A stretch of 64,000 bases of DNA from Zhongshania aliphaticivorans (lineage in GTDB: Bacteria; Pseudomonadota; Gammaproteobacteria; Pseudomonadales; Spongiibacteraceae): the NCBI RefSeq assembly GCF_902705875.1, contig NZ_CACSIK010000001.1:1047994-1111993 (forward strand). The letters run 5' to 3'. Positions within the stretch are counted from its first letter, which is position 1. The number at the start of each line of letters is the position of its first letter. Positions 17,727 to 26,486 of this stretch are shown in pieces. A program made the position numbers and the translations under genes. The notes beneath the pieces are model-generated. The model searched no databases, was not told where the DNA came from, and saw only the letters and a list, made by a program, of their open reading frames with translations.

Positions 17727-18896
17727 TTATTCAGCTTTGAAAACCAGGCCAGCATTTTCAGTTAGGCGCTTAATCAATTGCTCTCCCATGGCGGCAGCGG
17801 GTGTCCAAATACCACCTGGAGTTTGGATGTCGTCCAGTGCCATGGCGAGTGCGCTCTCTGAAATCATGCGCGAAGTGGAACCGTAGCCAGGGTCGCGATC
17901 GCCGGCAACAGAGGCGCGAATTTGCTCGCCACTGGCCGTTTCACCGATAAACAATAAGTCGTAGAAGCCGGCTTCCTGCTCTTCTCGGCTGGGACCTTCA
18001 CCGGGTTTCAGATCATCATTGCTCAGGCTTGGCGTGGCCATCGCCTTAGCGATGGTTTCTCCTTTTTCACCTGGGCCGGTGAGCATCATTTCGGAGTAGG
18101 TAAAACCTTCTCCATAGGCGTGCTTTAGCAAGGCGTTAGAGCGGTGGACATTGGGGATATTAATGGTCGCCATCACAAATGGCGCAGCCCAGCTACTGAC
18201 GTCTTCAACATAGCAAGGTTTGAAACTTTCAGGCTGATCTACGCCCTCGTATCCGGGAACCAGCCCGTAAGGGTTTTTTAGCTGTTTACCAATGGCGGGG
18301 TCTTTAGCTGCGGCAACTATGGTGGCTTTCAAGCTGGCCACTGTGCCTCCAGAGGCGATGCCCTGCATGCCACGAACAAGCGCTTTTATATGTTGGGCGG
18401 GCTGTCCTGTTTTCTCTTTTGCTAGTGACTGTAGGTAGAAAACACCCAGATCAGATGGAATAGAATCAAAGCCACACGAGAAAACGATGCGAGCGCCACT
18501 GGCTTGGGCAGTAGCTTGATGCTGTTCGATCATCGCCCGCATCCAGCTGGGTTCACCACAAAGGTCTACATAATCGGTCCCTGTTTCTGCACAGGCTTTA
18601 ACCATGAGGGAGCCATAGAGTTGATAGGGGCCCACTGCAGTCAATATGACTGAGGTGCGCTGAACCAAGGCTTTTACTGCTGCCTCGTCGCTGGAATCAG
18701 CGGCGATGATCGGTAAGTCGGCGGGTAGGCCGGATTCAGCCACTACGGCGCGGATCTTGTCCTCATTTCGTCCAGCGAGAGCCCACCGCAACTTTCCAGA
18801 GTTTCCCTGTTGTGCCGCTATATATTCAGCTATTAGCTGACCGGTAAAACCACTGGCACCGTAGATGATAAGGTCAAATTCGCGCTCTGTTTTCAT
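17727..18896 (-). CDS. Saccharopine dehydrogenase-like NAD(P) oxidoreductase
   Basis: 389 residues from the ATG at 18896 with AAGGA upstream (an upstream TTG is unlikely). The N-terminal Rossmann motif 'YGASGFTGQLIAEY' binds NAD(P). Motifs 'LTAVGPYQLYGSLMVKAC', 'TDYVDLCGEPSW' and 'CGFDSIPSDLG' mark the saccharopine dehydrogenase-like / trans-acting enoyl reductase group, which reduces lipid or polyketide intermediates in mycobacteria and is widespread in marine bacteria. It diverges from a TetR regulator across a perfect palindrome, so it is probably that regulator's target. The substrate is unknown. Confidence 0.85.
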   Translation of the reverse strand: MKTEREFDLIIYGASGFTGQLIAEYIAAQQGNSGKLRWALAGRNEDKIRAVVAESGLPADLPIIAADSSDEAAVKALVQRTSVILTAVGPYQLYGSLMVKACAETGTDYVDLCGEPSWMRAMIEQHQATAQASGARIVFSCGFDSIPSDLGVFYLQSLAKEKTGQPAQHIKALVRGMQGIASGGTVASLKATIVAAAKDPAIGKQLKNPYGLVPGYEGVDQPESFKPCYVEDVSSWAAPFVMATINIPNVHRSNALLKHAYGEGFTYSEMMLTGPGEKGETIAKAMATPSLSNDDLKPGEGPSREEQEAGFYDLLFIGETASGEQIRASVAGDRDPGYGSTSRMISESALAMALDDIQTPGGIWTPAAAMGEQLIKRLTENAGLVFKAE

Positions 18897-19052
18897 GTTT
18901 TGTAAATCCTTATTAGTAGAATGAATATCCCCAGCGCGGGTCAACTGAAGATCCTGTTTAACATTTGTCTTAGCGGTATGCGTTCTCGTATTCCCTTATT
19001 TGCTGGCAACACAAGCTAACATTTTGTATGAATTGGAAAGTTTTCATATTAA

Positions 19053-19072
19053 ACGAGCGAGCGCTCGCTCGT
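19053..19072. promoter_or_regulatory. Perfect 20-bp palindrome, TetR-type operator
   Basis: ACGAGCGAGCGCTCGCTCGT is fully self-complementary. It lies between the divergent oxidoreductase and tetR genes and covers the likely -35 region of a tetR promoter whose -10 is TATAGT (19088-19093). It is a classic arrangement for an autoregulating TetR repressor. Confidence 0.75.
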
Positions 19073-19119
19073 CAAACATTTTTGCGCTATAGTAAGATTG
19101 TCTGGAGTAGGGGATTGGC

Positions 19120-19884
19120 ATGACAGCGGGTGTGAGAGAACAAGACAGTTCAGTTGAGTGGCCAGAAGATTTGAGTTTTGCTGCCTATCAACGTGTACTG
19201 CCATTAAACAAAAAGAATGTGTATGAATACTTCTTCGAGGCGAACAAGGCTAGCATCAGTGTTCAGAATGCCCGGCTGGCTATTCCAAAACTGGAGATGA
19301 TTCTCAAGGCCATTTTTAGCATATCAGCCAAGAGGGGGTTTCACGCTATGTCGCTGCGAGATCTCTGTAAGGAAACAGCGCTGAGCATGGGTGGCATGTA
19401 TAACTACATCAGCAGTAAGGAAGAGCTGGCACGCATGGTGACCGAGTTCGTCGGCATGACGTTTCTTGAGATCAACAACCGCCTACCCATTCCCGACGAT
19501 GATATAAATGGACAACTGGAAGCACAACTTTGTGCTCGTATTTACATGAGTGAGCTGTTCCGATCATGGTATTTCTTTGTCTATATGGAAACCAAGAATC
19601 AGCCAGTTGAATTGATTCAACGCTCACTCGAAGTGGAGCGCAATGCCACTGGTATTATTGAAACCCAGATTGAAAAGGGCATTAAATCGGGTATTTACAA
19701 GCCGGTGGACAGTGCATTGGCGGCGGCGGCGCTGGTGTCCATGGTGGAGGAATGGTTCCTCAAGCCCTGGTACTTCCAGGAAAGGGGGACAGATGTGCAG
19801 GCGTATGCAGACTTTGTAGTGGGTTCTGCAAGAAGCTTGTTGGGCGTTAGTAAAAGTGGTTTAAAGAACAAGGCTGAGATATGA
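19120..19884 (+). CDS. TetR/AcrR family regulator with N-terminal extension
   Basis: 254 residues. Unlike most TetR proteins, the helix-turn-helix is not at the N-terminus: about 55 residues precede it ('FAAYQRVLPLNKKNVYEYF'). The HTH runs roughly residues 60-106 ('ILKAIFSISAKRGFHAMSLRDL', then 'ALSMGGMYNYISSKEEL'). The all-alpha ligand domain follows. A GGAG-containing ribosome site precedes the ATG. The operator-like palindrome upstream suggests autoregulation and control of the divergent oxidoreductase, and perhaps of the two SDR genes downstream. Confidence 0.85.
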   Translation: MTAGVREQDSSVEWPEDLSFAAYQRVLPLNKKNVYEYFFEANKASISVQNARLAIPKLEMILKAIFSISAKRGFHAMSLRDLCKETALSMGGMYNYISSKEELARMVTEFVGMTFLEINNRLPIPDDDINGQLEAQLCARIYMSELFRSWYFFVYMETKNQPVELIQRSLEVERNATGIIETQIEKGIKSGIYKPVDSALAAAALVSMVEEWFLKPWYFQERGTDVQAYADFVVGSARSLLGVSKSGLKNKAEI

Positions 19885-20128
19885 CCCAAGTAAAATAAAT
19901 GTCCTGATATTGTTCGTAGTCAACTGATAATAACTTTTATACCTACCTTATCTATCGCTGAGTATTCTTTAATGAAAAACACAATTTTATAAATCTTGCC
20001 TATCATTGTTAATGAGGCGCGAGAAATGTCGATTAACTTAATGAGGTCGCGACTATCACCAAGGGCAAATTAACAGAGTTTAATCGAACAATTTGATTTA
20101 CTACCACGCTAAATAATAGGAGCACATT

Positions 20129-20887
20129 TTGGACACAACACAGTTTAATAATAAGGTCATTCTCATCACCGGCGCCGCGAGTGGTTTCGGAAAAATTATG
20201 GCAGAAAAGCTTTCTGTTGCTGGTGCCCAGCTGGTACTAGGAGATATCAATGCTGAGGGCTTGGAGCAGGTTGTCTCGCCACTGCGGGAGGCAGGCGCGG
20301 ATATTGTCAGTCAGCGCTGCGATGTTACGGTGGAAAGTGACATGGCCACTCTAGTCGAGGCCGCTGTTAATAATTTTGGACGTCTGGATATTGCTGTCAA
20401 TAACGCGGGCGCTGGCACCGCAATGAAGCTCCTTATCGATATGGATGAAGCCGAGTTTGATTTCAACATAAACGTTAATGCCAAAAGTGTATTCTTTGGA
20501 ATGAAATACCAGATCAGGCAGATGCTGACACAAGAACAGGGCATCGTACTTAATGTGGCGTCTATGGCTGGTCTGGGCGCCGCCCCCAAACTGTCAGGCT
20601 ACGGTGCGGCCAAGCACGCGGTGGTCGGTTTGACCAAAACCGCGGCAGTCGAATACGCGCGCAAAGGTATTCGTGTCAATGCCGTGTGCCCGTTCTTTAG
20701 CCCCACGCCTTTGGTTACAAATGCTGAATTAGGTGGCATGCAGGATCTTCTTGCTCAGGGTTCCCCAATGAAACGTCTGGGCACGCCTGAAGAGATGGTA
20801 GAAGTGATGTTTATGCTCATGTCGCCGGATAACAGTTACATGAATGGCCAGGCTATCGCTGTTGATGGCGGGACTTCTGCCCTATAA
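20129..20887 (+). CDS. Short-chain dehydrogenase/reductase
   Basis: 252 residues from a TTG with AGGAG six bases upstream. Classical SDR motifs are all present: cofactor-binding 'TGAASGFG' (14-21), 'NNAGAG' near residue 91, catalytic Tyr158 and Lys162 in 'YGAAK', and 'VCPFFSPTPLV' after beta-6. An Asp after beta-2 ('LGDINAEG') suggests NAD(H) preference. Members oxidise or reduce alcohol/ketone groups. It sits 240 bases after tetR and 85 bases before a second SDR on the same strand, so both may act on intermediates of the same pathway. Confidence 0.87.
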   Translation: MDTTQFNNKVILITGAASGFGKIMAEKLSVAGAQLVLGDINAEGLEQVVSPLREAGADIVSQRCDVTVESDMATLVEAAVNNFGRLDIAVNNAGAGTAMKLLIDMDEAEFDFNINVNAKSVFFGMKYQIRQMLTQEQGIVLNVASMAGLGAAPKLSGYGAAKHAVVGLTKTAAVEYARKGIRVNAVCPFFSPTPLVTNAELGGMQDLLAQGSPMKRLGTPEEMVEVMFMLMSPDNSYMNGQAIAVDGGTSAL

Positions 20888-20972
20888 AAAACGCGACTAG
20901 ATTTCATTCAAAATCAGCCGGACTTTAAGCGATATTTTAGATCGCCAAAATGAATTAGGAACAGAAAGCACT

Positions 20973-21761
20973 ATGGATACTTCAACATTATTTTCACTAG
21001 AAGGTAAAACAGCACTGGTCACTGGTGGGTCTCGCGGCATAGGACGAATGATTGCTGAAGGCTTTATTGCACAGGGAGCGAAAGTGTATATATCGTCCCG
21101 TAAAGCAGATGTTTGTGACGCAGTGGCCAAAGAATTGGGCCCCAATTGTATTTCCCTGCCACAGGACGTGAGTACAGTTGACGGTTGTAAGGCATTGGCG
21201 TCAAGCTTTGCAGAGGCAGAATCCAAATTGGATATCCTGGTCAACAACGCGGGTGCGGCCTGGGGTATGCCCTTTGAGGAATTCACCGAAGCCGGCTGGG
21301 ATAAAGTGATGGACCTTAATATCAAATCACCTTTTTTCTTGCTTCAAGCACTTCACAATTCATTGAAGGCTGCGGCTAGTGCCAGCCAACCAGCCAAAGT
21401 GATTAACATTACCTCCATCGATGGCCAACGTTTGAATCCCTGGGATACCTACAGCTATCAAGCCTCTAAATCGGCGCTTATTTACCTCACAAAACGTCTA
21501 GCCGCACGCCTTGTTAAGGATCAAATCAATGTGACATCAATCGCCCCAGGTGCTTTTCCATCGGAAATGAACCGCGCTGCACGAGATCATGCCGCTGATG
21601 TATCGAATAGTATTCCCTGTGGCCGTGTCGGTGTTGCTGAAGACATGGCGGGTTCCGCAATCTACCTTGCCAGCCGAGCTGGTGATTACGTAATTGGTGA
21701 TACTATCACCGTGGATGGCGGTATGGTTCATGCCGCGCTGGGAACGGGTATCGATGCTTGA
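20973..21761 (+). CDS. Short-chain dehydrogenase/reductase (RhlG/FabG-like)
   Basis: 262 residues. Motifs: 'TGGSRGIG' (17-24), 'SSRK' after beta-2, which favours NADP(H), 'NNAGAAWG', Ser in 'NITSIDGQ', and Tyr162/Lys166 in 'YQASK'. The pattern 'NNAGAAWGMPFEEF' is typical of RhlG-like SDRs that act on beta-ketoacyl or glycoconjugate substrates. A GGAAC ribosome site precedes the ATG. It is the last intact gene of the accessory segment before hrpB. Confidence 0.87.
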   Translation: MDTSTLFSLEGKTALVTGGSRGIGRMIAEGFIAQGAKVYISSRKADVCDAVAKELGPNCISLPQDVSTVDGCKALASSFAEAESKLDILVNNAGAAWGMPFEEFTEAGWDKVMDLNIKSPFFLLQALHNSLKAAASASQPAKVINITSIDGQRLNPWDTYSYQASKSALIYLTKRLAARLVKDQINVTSIAPGAFPSEMNRAARDHAADVSNSIPCGRVGVAEDMAGSAIYLASRAGDYVIGDTITVDGGMVHAALGTGIDA

Positions 21762-22149
21762 TGGGCCGATGATTTATAATTGATCTTTAGACAACACCAT
21801 GTAAATTGTATAGCCCCAAATTTTAGGCTACTCCGCCATTCATTTTGAAACGACCTTCACGGCCAAGCGGATGTGTGGATAGTCTTGGGGCTATTGAGTG
21901 GTCAATGGGCTTTAAGATGATCGCAGTTAAAATTTATTTGAGGGACGGTTGCTCTGATCGGTTTATGATTCGTAGCTAACCTCAAAAATCAAAATTGCGG
22001 TGATCTATTCTTTACTTCTACTGAGATTCCAGTCTAGTTTTCAAACCAAAATGGTACTCCCAAGGTAGCCGTATTGTGTTTGTAAAAATTGAGATAAAAT
22101 CTATAAAAGCACTGTCGTCTGAATTTACAAGTATGTTGAGGAATCCACT
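21762..22149. other. Gene-free stretch before hrpB
   Basis: About 390 bases with no gene. It holds a 10-bp inverted repeat (21810-21819 and 21885-21894) and the hrpB leader with a GAGGA ribosome site at 22138-22142. Otherwise I see nothing definite. Confidence 0.4.
21810..21894. repeat. 10-bp inverted repeat, 85 bases overall
   Basis: ATAGCCCCAA (21810-21819) and TTGGGGCTAT (21885-21894) are perfect complements. It could be a stem-loop or the ends of a small decayed element at the right edge of the accessory segment. Confidence 0.45.
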
Positions 22150-24663
22150 ATTTTACCGATAAGCCAAGTTATCAGCAGAATTTTATATATTCTAAGTAAT
22201 GAGAATAAGCTGGTATTGCAGGCAGAACCAGGAGCAGGGAAATCTACAGCTCTGCCATTAAGCCTATTAGATGTTAGTTGGCTTAAAGGGAAAAAAATTA
22301 TTATGTTGGAACCGCGGCGTATGGCTGCCAAGTCTATAGCGCACTATTTGGCCGGCCAATTAGGAGAAAAGGTAGGTCAACGGGTTGGCTATCAGATAAA
22401 AAATGATAGAACGGTATCGAAAGAAACCGTTCTGGAAGTCGTAACTGAGGGGATACTGACTAGAAGGCTGCAAGGTGATCCGGAAATAGACGATATCGGT
22501 TTGATTATTTTCGATGAGTTTCATGAAAGATCACTTCATGGCGATCTTTCCTTACTTCTTGCCCTGGAAATACAGCAAACGATTCGAGAGGATCTTAAGC
22601 TATTAGTGATGTCCGCTACTATTGACACGGAAATGGTCTCTCAATACATGGGGGGAGCGGAGGTCATTAACTGTCCGGGTAGAGTATTTCCGGTATCTGT
22701 TACTCATACCAGTCACAATAAGAAACCCTTGGTTAATCAGGTGCTGGAAGCTTTGAAGAGTGCCATCAGTAACATTCCTGAGGGCGATGTATTGGTTTTT
22801 TTACCTGGGCAGGCAGATATCAATAGATGTATTGCCGAGTCCCAGTCGGCATTAGGTTTAGATCCAGAGTTGTTGTTTCTTCCGTTATACGGTGGCTTGT
22901 CTTTGAGAAATCAGGAGCAGGCCTTAATACCCGATCCCGATGGTAAGAGGCGAGTTATTTTCACCACTAACATTGCTGAGACTAGTTTAACCATCGAAGG
23001 TGTTAGCTGTGTCATTGATAGTGGTTTAGAAAAGCTGCTCATTTTTGACCCTGTCAGCGGCATGACACGTCTTGATACAACGTATATCTCAAAGGCATCC
23101 GCTGAGCAGCGTAAAGGCCGGGCTGGGCGGACGCAGCCTGGACGTTGTATTCGTTTGTGGGACGAGGAAAAGCATAGGTCACTCAAAGACTACCAGAGCG
23201 AAGAGGTTCTCTCTGCGGATTTAAGCGGTGTACTACTTGAGCTTTGTCTATGGGGAAATGGGGACTATGACAGTGTTAACTGGCTGACACCCCCTCCTCG
23301 TTCTCACTATGAGTCTGCCAAAAGTACTTTAATCTCCTTAGGTTTAATCGATAGTGATAACAAGGTAACGCCACTTGGTGAAAAGGCTTCAGGTGCCGGG
23401 CTTTCACCAAGATTGGCTGCAATGCTACTGAAGGCAGAAGGGCAAATTGAGCAAGGCATTGCCTGTGATATGGCAGCTTTATTGTCAGACCGAGACATAT
23501 TTCGTCATAACAGAGGCGTTGGCATCATTGAACGTCTGTTGGCGGTGCAAGAGTACAAGATTGATAAAAATGTTGCGTTGAACAGATACCCGATTAAACG
23601 CTTGGCAGTGGAGCAGTTGCTGGTTAGTGCTGGTAACTATCGGCGTCGCCTTAAACTTGAGAAGTCTGTGACTGGCTTTTCGCTTACGGTATTACAGGAA
23701 ACTGTCGGTAAGCTTTTGCTGTGTGCATACCCTGATCGATTGGCTAAAAGACGGTCTTCCACCTGTGGACGTTATTTGCTTGCGAATGGCAGAGGTGTCT
23801 TTATATTTGATGATGATCCTCTCTTTGGTTGTGATTGGTTGGTGGTTGCAGATTGTGATGCTCAGAAACAAGAAGGGCGCATTTACAGTGCTGCGCCTAT
23901 TCTTGGGAGTCTAGTACTGTCTTATCTCAAGGATAGTATTGAAGAGAAAAATGTTTATGAATTCGATAGGGCTAAGCAGAAAATTACTGGTCGTAAAATT
24001 ACAGAATACGGAGCGATCAAAATCAAGTCTGAAGTCATCCAAAATATCCTGCCGGAGGCATTTCAAGCGTGTTTACTTCATGAATTTAGAAATATCGGTT
24101 TAGATGTACTGAGTTGGACGCGAGGGTGCGAGGAATGGCTGTCTAGGGCCCAATGGCTGGGTGGCCAGATTGAGACATTTCCAAAGCTTTCTAAGGCATC
24201 GCTGCTTGAAACACTGGATCACTGGCTGCTGCCTTATTTGTCGGATGTGAATTCTATAGCAAGCCTAAAGAAGATTAATGTTTTCGAGTTATTACGTGGG
24301 ACTTTATCTTGGGAAGAGCAACATTTACTCAGTAAAGAAGCCCCAAATGAATATATTACTCCCAGCCAAAAAACAGTCCCTATCGTTTATGATGATCAAC
24401 AAGGCCCAACGGTCTCTGTTCAATTACAGGAAATGTTTGGGCAAATTGAATCCCCTAAAATTGGCGGAGGTAAAGTCTCGCTAAGGTTTGAGCTTCTCTC
24501 GCCAGCGCGTAGGGCCATTCAAACCACGAGTGACTTAGAAAATTTTTGGAAAACCTCTTATTTCGAAGTCGCTAAGGATATGCGAGGTCGATATCCCAAA
24601 CATCGTTGGCCGGAGCAACCGCTTTTAGAAAAGGCAGGTCGATCAATAAAAAGGAAAGGATGA
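22150..24663 (+). CDS. hrpB: ATP-dependent helicase HrpB, apparently with ATT start
   Basis: About 837 residues, the family length, if translation starts at the ATT at 22150, which has GAGGA seven bases upstream and gives the family N-terminus '(M)LPISQVISRIL'. The frame contains no ATG, GTG or TTG between its upstream stop (22120) and a TTG at 22216 inside the motif I region, which would lose the first helix. Motifs: 'PGAGKST' (I), 'DEFHERS' (II, DEAH-type), 'SATID' (III), 'VFLPGQADI' (IV), 'TTNIAETSLTI' (V), 'QRKGRAGR' (VI), then helicase-associated and HrpB C-terminal domains. HrpB is a DEAH-like RNA helicase of unclear role. A bidirectional terminator follows. Confidence 0.88.
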   Translation: MLPISQVISRILYILSNENKLVLQAEPGAGKSTALPLSLLDVSWLKGKKIIMLEPRRMAAKSIAHYLAGQLGEKVGQRVGYQIKNDRTVSKETVLEVVTEGILTRRLQGDPEIDDIGLIIFDEFHERSLHGDLSLLLALEIQQTIREDLKLLVMSATIDTEMVSQYMGGAEVINCPGRVFPVSVTHTSHNKKPLVNQVLEALKSAISNIPEGDVLVFLPGQADINRCIAESQSALGLDPELLFLPLYGGLSLRNQEQALIPDPDGKRRVIFTTNIAETSLTIEGVSCVIDSGLEKLLIFDPVSGMTRLDTTYISKASAEQRKGRAGRTQPGRCIRLWDEEKHRSLKDYQSEEVLSADLSGVLLELCLWGNGDYDSVNWLTPPPRSHYESAKSTLISLGLIDSDNKVTPLGEKASGAGLSPRLAAMLLKAEGQIEQGIACDMAALLSDRDIFRHNRGVGIIERLLAVQEYKIDKNVALNRYPIKRLAVEQLLVSAGNYRRRLKLEKSVTGFSLTVLQETVGKLLLCAYPDRLAKRRSSTCGRYLLANGRGVFIFDDDPLFGCDWLVVADCDAQKQEGRIYSAAPILGSLVLSYLKDSIEEKNVYEFDRAKQKITGRKITEYGAIKIKSEVIQNILPEAFQACLLHEFRNIGLDVLSWTRGCEEWLSRAQWLGGQIETFPKLSKASLLETLDHWLLPYLSDVNSIASLKKINVFELLRGTLSWEEQHLLSKEAPNEYITPSQKTVPIVYDDQQGPTVSVQLQEMFGQIESPKIGGGKVSLRFELLSPARRAIQTTSDLENFWKTSYFEVAKDMRGRYPKHRWPEQPLLEKAGRSIKRKG

Positions 24664-24808
24664 CTGGGGGGATGTGCGTTGCTTAGAAAGACGTCTCTTT
24701 AAACCATTTTCTATCGCTGATGAGGATCTAGTAAACGAATGTCAATTTGTTACCTTGGTCAGATGCTCCTATTGCTCGTCTTAAATCGAAATTAAAGCTA
24801 ACACAAGT

Positions 24809-24847
24809 AAAAAGCCCCTGCGGAATGAGATGCTACAGAGGCTTTTT
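24809..24847. terminator. Bidirectional Rho-independent terminator
   Basis: AAAAAGCC-CTG / CAG-GGCTTTTT with one unpaired base on each side lies between convergent hrpB and the porin gene. T-runs are present on both strands. Confidence 0.85.
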
Positions 24848-24866
24848 GTTTTCAGGCTAGGGTGTC

Positions 24867-25634
24867 TTAGAAGCGTACTGCGCCGCCGATAAGAAGTCCG
24901 TTGCCGTCTGCATCACCACCATCATCAAAGATCGTAGCAAGTAGCTCGACTTGCTCATTTGGGAAGAAAGACGCGCTAATGCCGATACGGTCGCTAGAGT
25001 AGTCACCTACATCTTGAACAGATGCATTTAAGCCTAGGCCAAACATATTGTTGAAGTAGTAGGTGCCGCCAACGCCAATTTGGTAGCCGCTGTCATCGTC
25101 TGTATCAATATACGCAACCGTGACATCGTAGCCAACTGAGGCACCTTGGCTTAGAGAATTTAAACCGTGGAATGTAGCATCTAAGACATCAGTGTCGTCG
25201 TCGGTGCTGTAGCTTACAACAACATCAGTATTGTCGTTTAAGTAGGTACCTACGCCGACACGGATTGTGTCGTCATCGTCGTTACCTGTGTCTACTGTCG
25301 CCCAGTCTGCTTCTATAATGATATTGTTTGCAGTAACGAAGCGACCGCCAATGTTAGTGGTATCTACATCGTCAGCATTAGCGACATCGGGCTCGATGCT
25401 GATAAAGCTAAAGTTAACGAAAGAAGATTTGTCTAGGAAGCTGGCTTCAGCCAGTGGTCCCTTGCTTGTGTCTACTTTGTCAAAATGAAATTCACCTGCA
25501 ACACCGAGGCCGTCGTAGTCTACGCTACTTATTTCGCCATCAGTGTAAACACCACCCACTTCAAATTGATAATCTGCGTATGCTTGGCCAGTTGCAGCCA
25601 AAGCGATGGCACTTGCTAAAACAATCTTTTTCAT
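24867..25634 (-). CDS. Putative outer-membrane porin
   Basis: 255 residues from the ATG at 25634, which has GGGGAG eight bases upstream (an ORF start 90 bases further up is not needed). Signal peptide 'MKKIVLASAIALAATGQAYA', then a series of amphipathic beta-strands rich in Asp and Gly ('YQFEVGGVYTDGEISSVDYDG', 'IGVGGTYYFNNMFGLGL') ending in the Phe-terminated 'LIGGAVRF'. This is a beta-barrel porin pattern; the strand number and substrate are not clear. A long inverted repeat in its leader may regulate it. Confidence 0.8.
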   Translation of the reverse strand: MKKIVLASAIALAATGQAYADYQFEVGGVYTDGEISSVDYDGLGVAGEFHFDKVDTSKGPLAEASFLDKSSFVNFSFISIEPDVANADDVDTTNIGGRFVTANNIIIEADWATVDTGNDDDDTIRVGVGTYLNDNTDVVVSYSTDDDTDVLDATFHGLNSLSQGASVGYDVTVAYIDTDDDSGYQIGVGGTYYFNNMFGLGLNASVQDVGDYSSDRIGISASFFPNEQVELLATIFDDGGDADGNGLLIGGAVRF

Positions 25635-25730
25635 TTTAATTACTCCCCGTAAGAACTGGTCACTACGATAAATCTCGTATATGACACAGCCATTTCCTTT
25701 GCGTGATACTTTTATAATTTCCATCTTTTG

Positions 25731-25766
25731 TGCACCAAAATATCCCGTGAAGTCTATTTTGGTGCA
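25731..25766. promoter_or_regulatory. Perfect 12-bp inverted repeat upstream of the porin gene
   Basis: TGCACCAAAATA and TATTTTGGTGCA are separated by 12 bases, about 100 bases upstream of the porin start. It could be an operator for a dimeric repressor binding two turns apart, or an mRNA leader hairpin. Confidence 0.5.
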
Positions 25767-25841
25767 AGCGCTAGGGAGGTTAACACAATAAATCAGGTGG
25801 TAGGAAGGGGGATTATTGCCGCAAAATAGAGCAAAAGTAGG

Positions 25842-26486
25842 CTATTTTTGGCAGCCGTAATTTGCATATTGAGAGAGTACATCACGCATTTCTTGCTCGC
25901 TAAGCAAGGTGGGGCCACCATTTTGCAAGCTGTAATAATAATTTGCAGCTAAGGCTTCCACTTCTTTGGCTAAAGAAAGTGCTTTGACTGGATCGCTGTT
26001 ATAGGCAATTTGGCCGTGATTTGCGAGCAGGCACGCTTTGCGTTCAAATAAGGTACGGCTAACCTCCTGGGATAATGCCTCACTGCCGTACAAGGCGTAA
26101 GGCGCGCAGGGAATAGAGTCACCACCAGCAATGGCAACCATATAGTGAAAGGCAGGTATGCTGCGGCGCTGACAAGCCAGTACCGTGGCAAAGCGAGAAT
26201 GGCAGTGAACTATTCCGCCAGCACTTGGGTGGTCTTGATAGATTTGCCAGTGCATACGCCATTCACTTGATGGCTTTAGTTGGCCGTCCCCCGTTTTGCC
26301 TTTGGCATCAATATAAACTAAGTCAAGAGGTCGAGCATGCGCGGCCACTTGGCCAGTGGCAGAGATTAGCATGCCGCCATCGGCTGTTTTTACTGAGGCA
26401 TTGCCGCTAGCTCCGGGGCTGAGTTGAGCGCTGTCCATCCCGTGTAAGGCGGCAATGAGTTGGCCGCGTTCTTTTCGCCACTCCAT
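25842..26486 (-). CDS. Class II aldolase/adducin family protein (FucA-like)
   Basis: 214 residues. Motifs 'SGNASVK', 'ISATGQ', 'KPSSEWRMH' (Glu is the acid/base of FucA), 'HCHSRFATVLAC' with two zinc-ligand His, and 'LLANHGQI' with the third His. These are the zinc site and phosphate-binding elements of L-fuculose-1-phosphate aldolase and relatives, which cleave sugar phosphates to DHAP and an aldehyde. The real substrate is not evident because no sugar genes are near. The start overlaps the end of htpX, so it is probably co-transcribed. Confidence 0.85.
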   Translation of the reverse strand: MEWRKERGQLIAALHGMDSAQLSPGASGNASVKTADGGMLISATGQVAAHARPLDLVYIDAKGKTGDGQLKPSSEWRMHWQIYQDHPSAGGIVHCHSRFATVLACQRRSIPAFHYMVAIAGGDSIPCAPYALYGSEALSQEVSRTLFERKACLLANHGQIAYNSDPVKALSLAKEVEALAANYYYSLQNGGPTLLSEQEMRDVLSQYANYGCQK

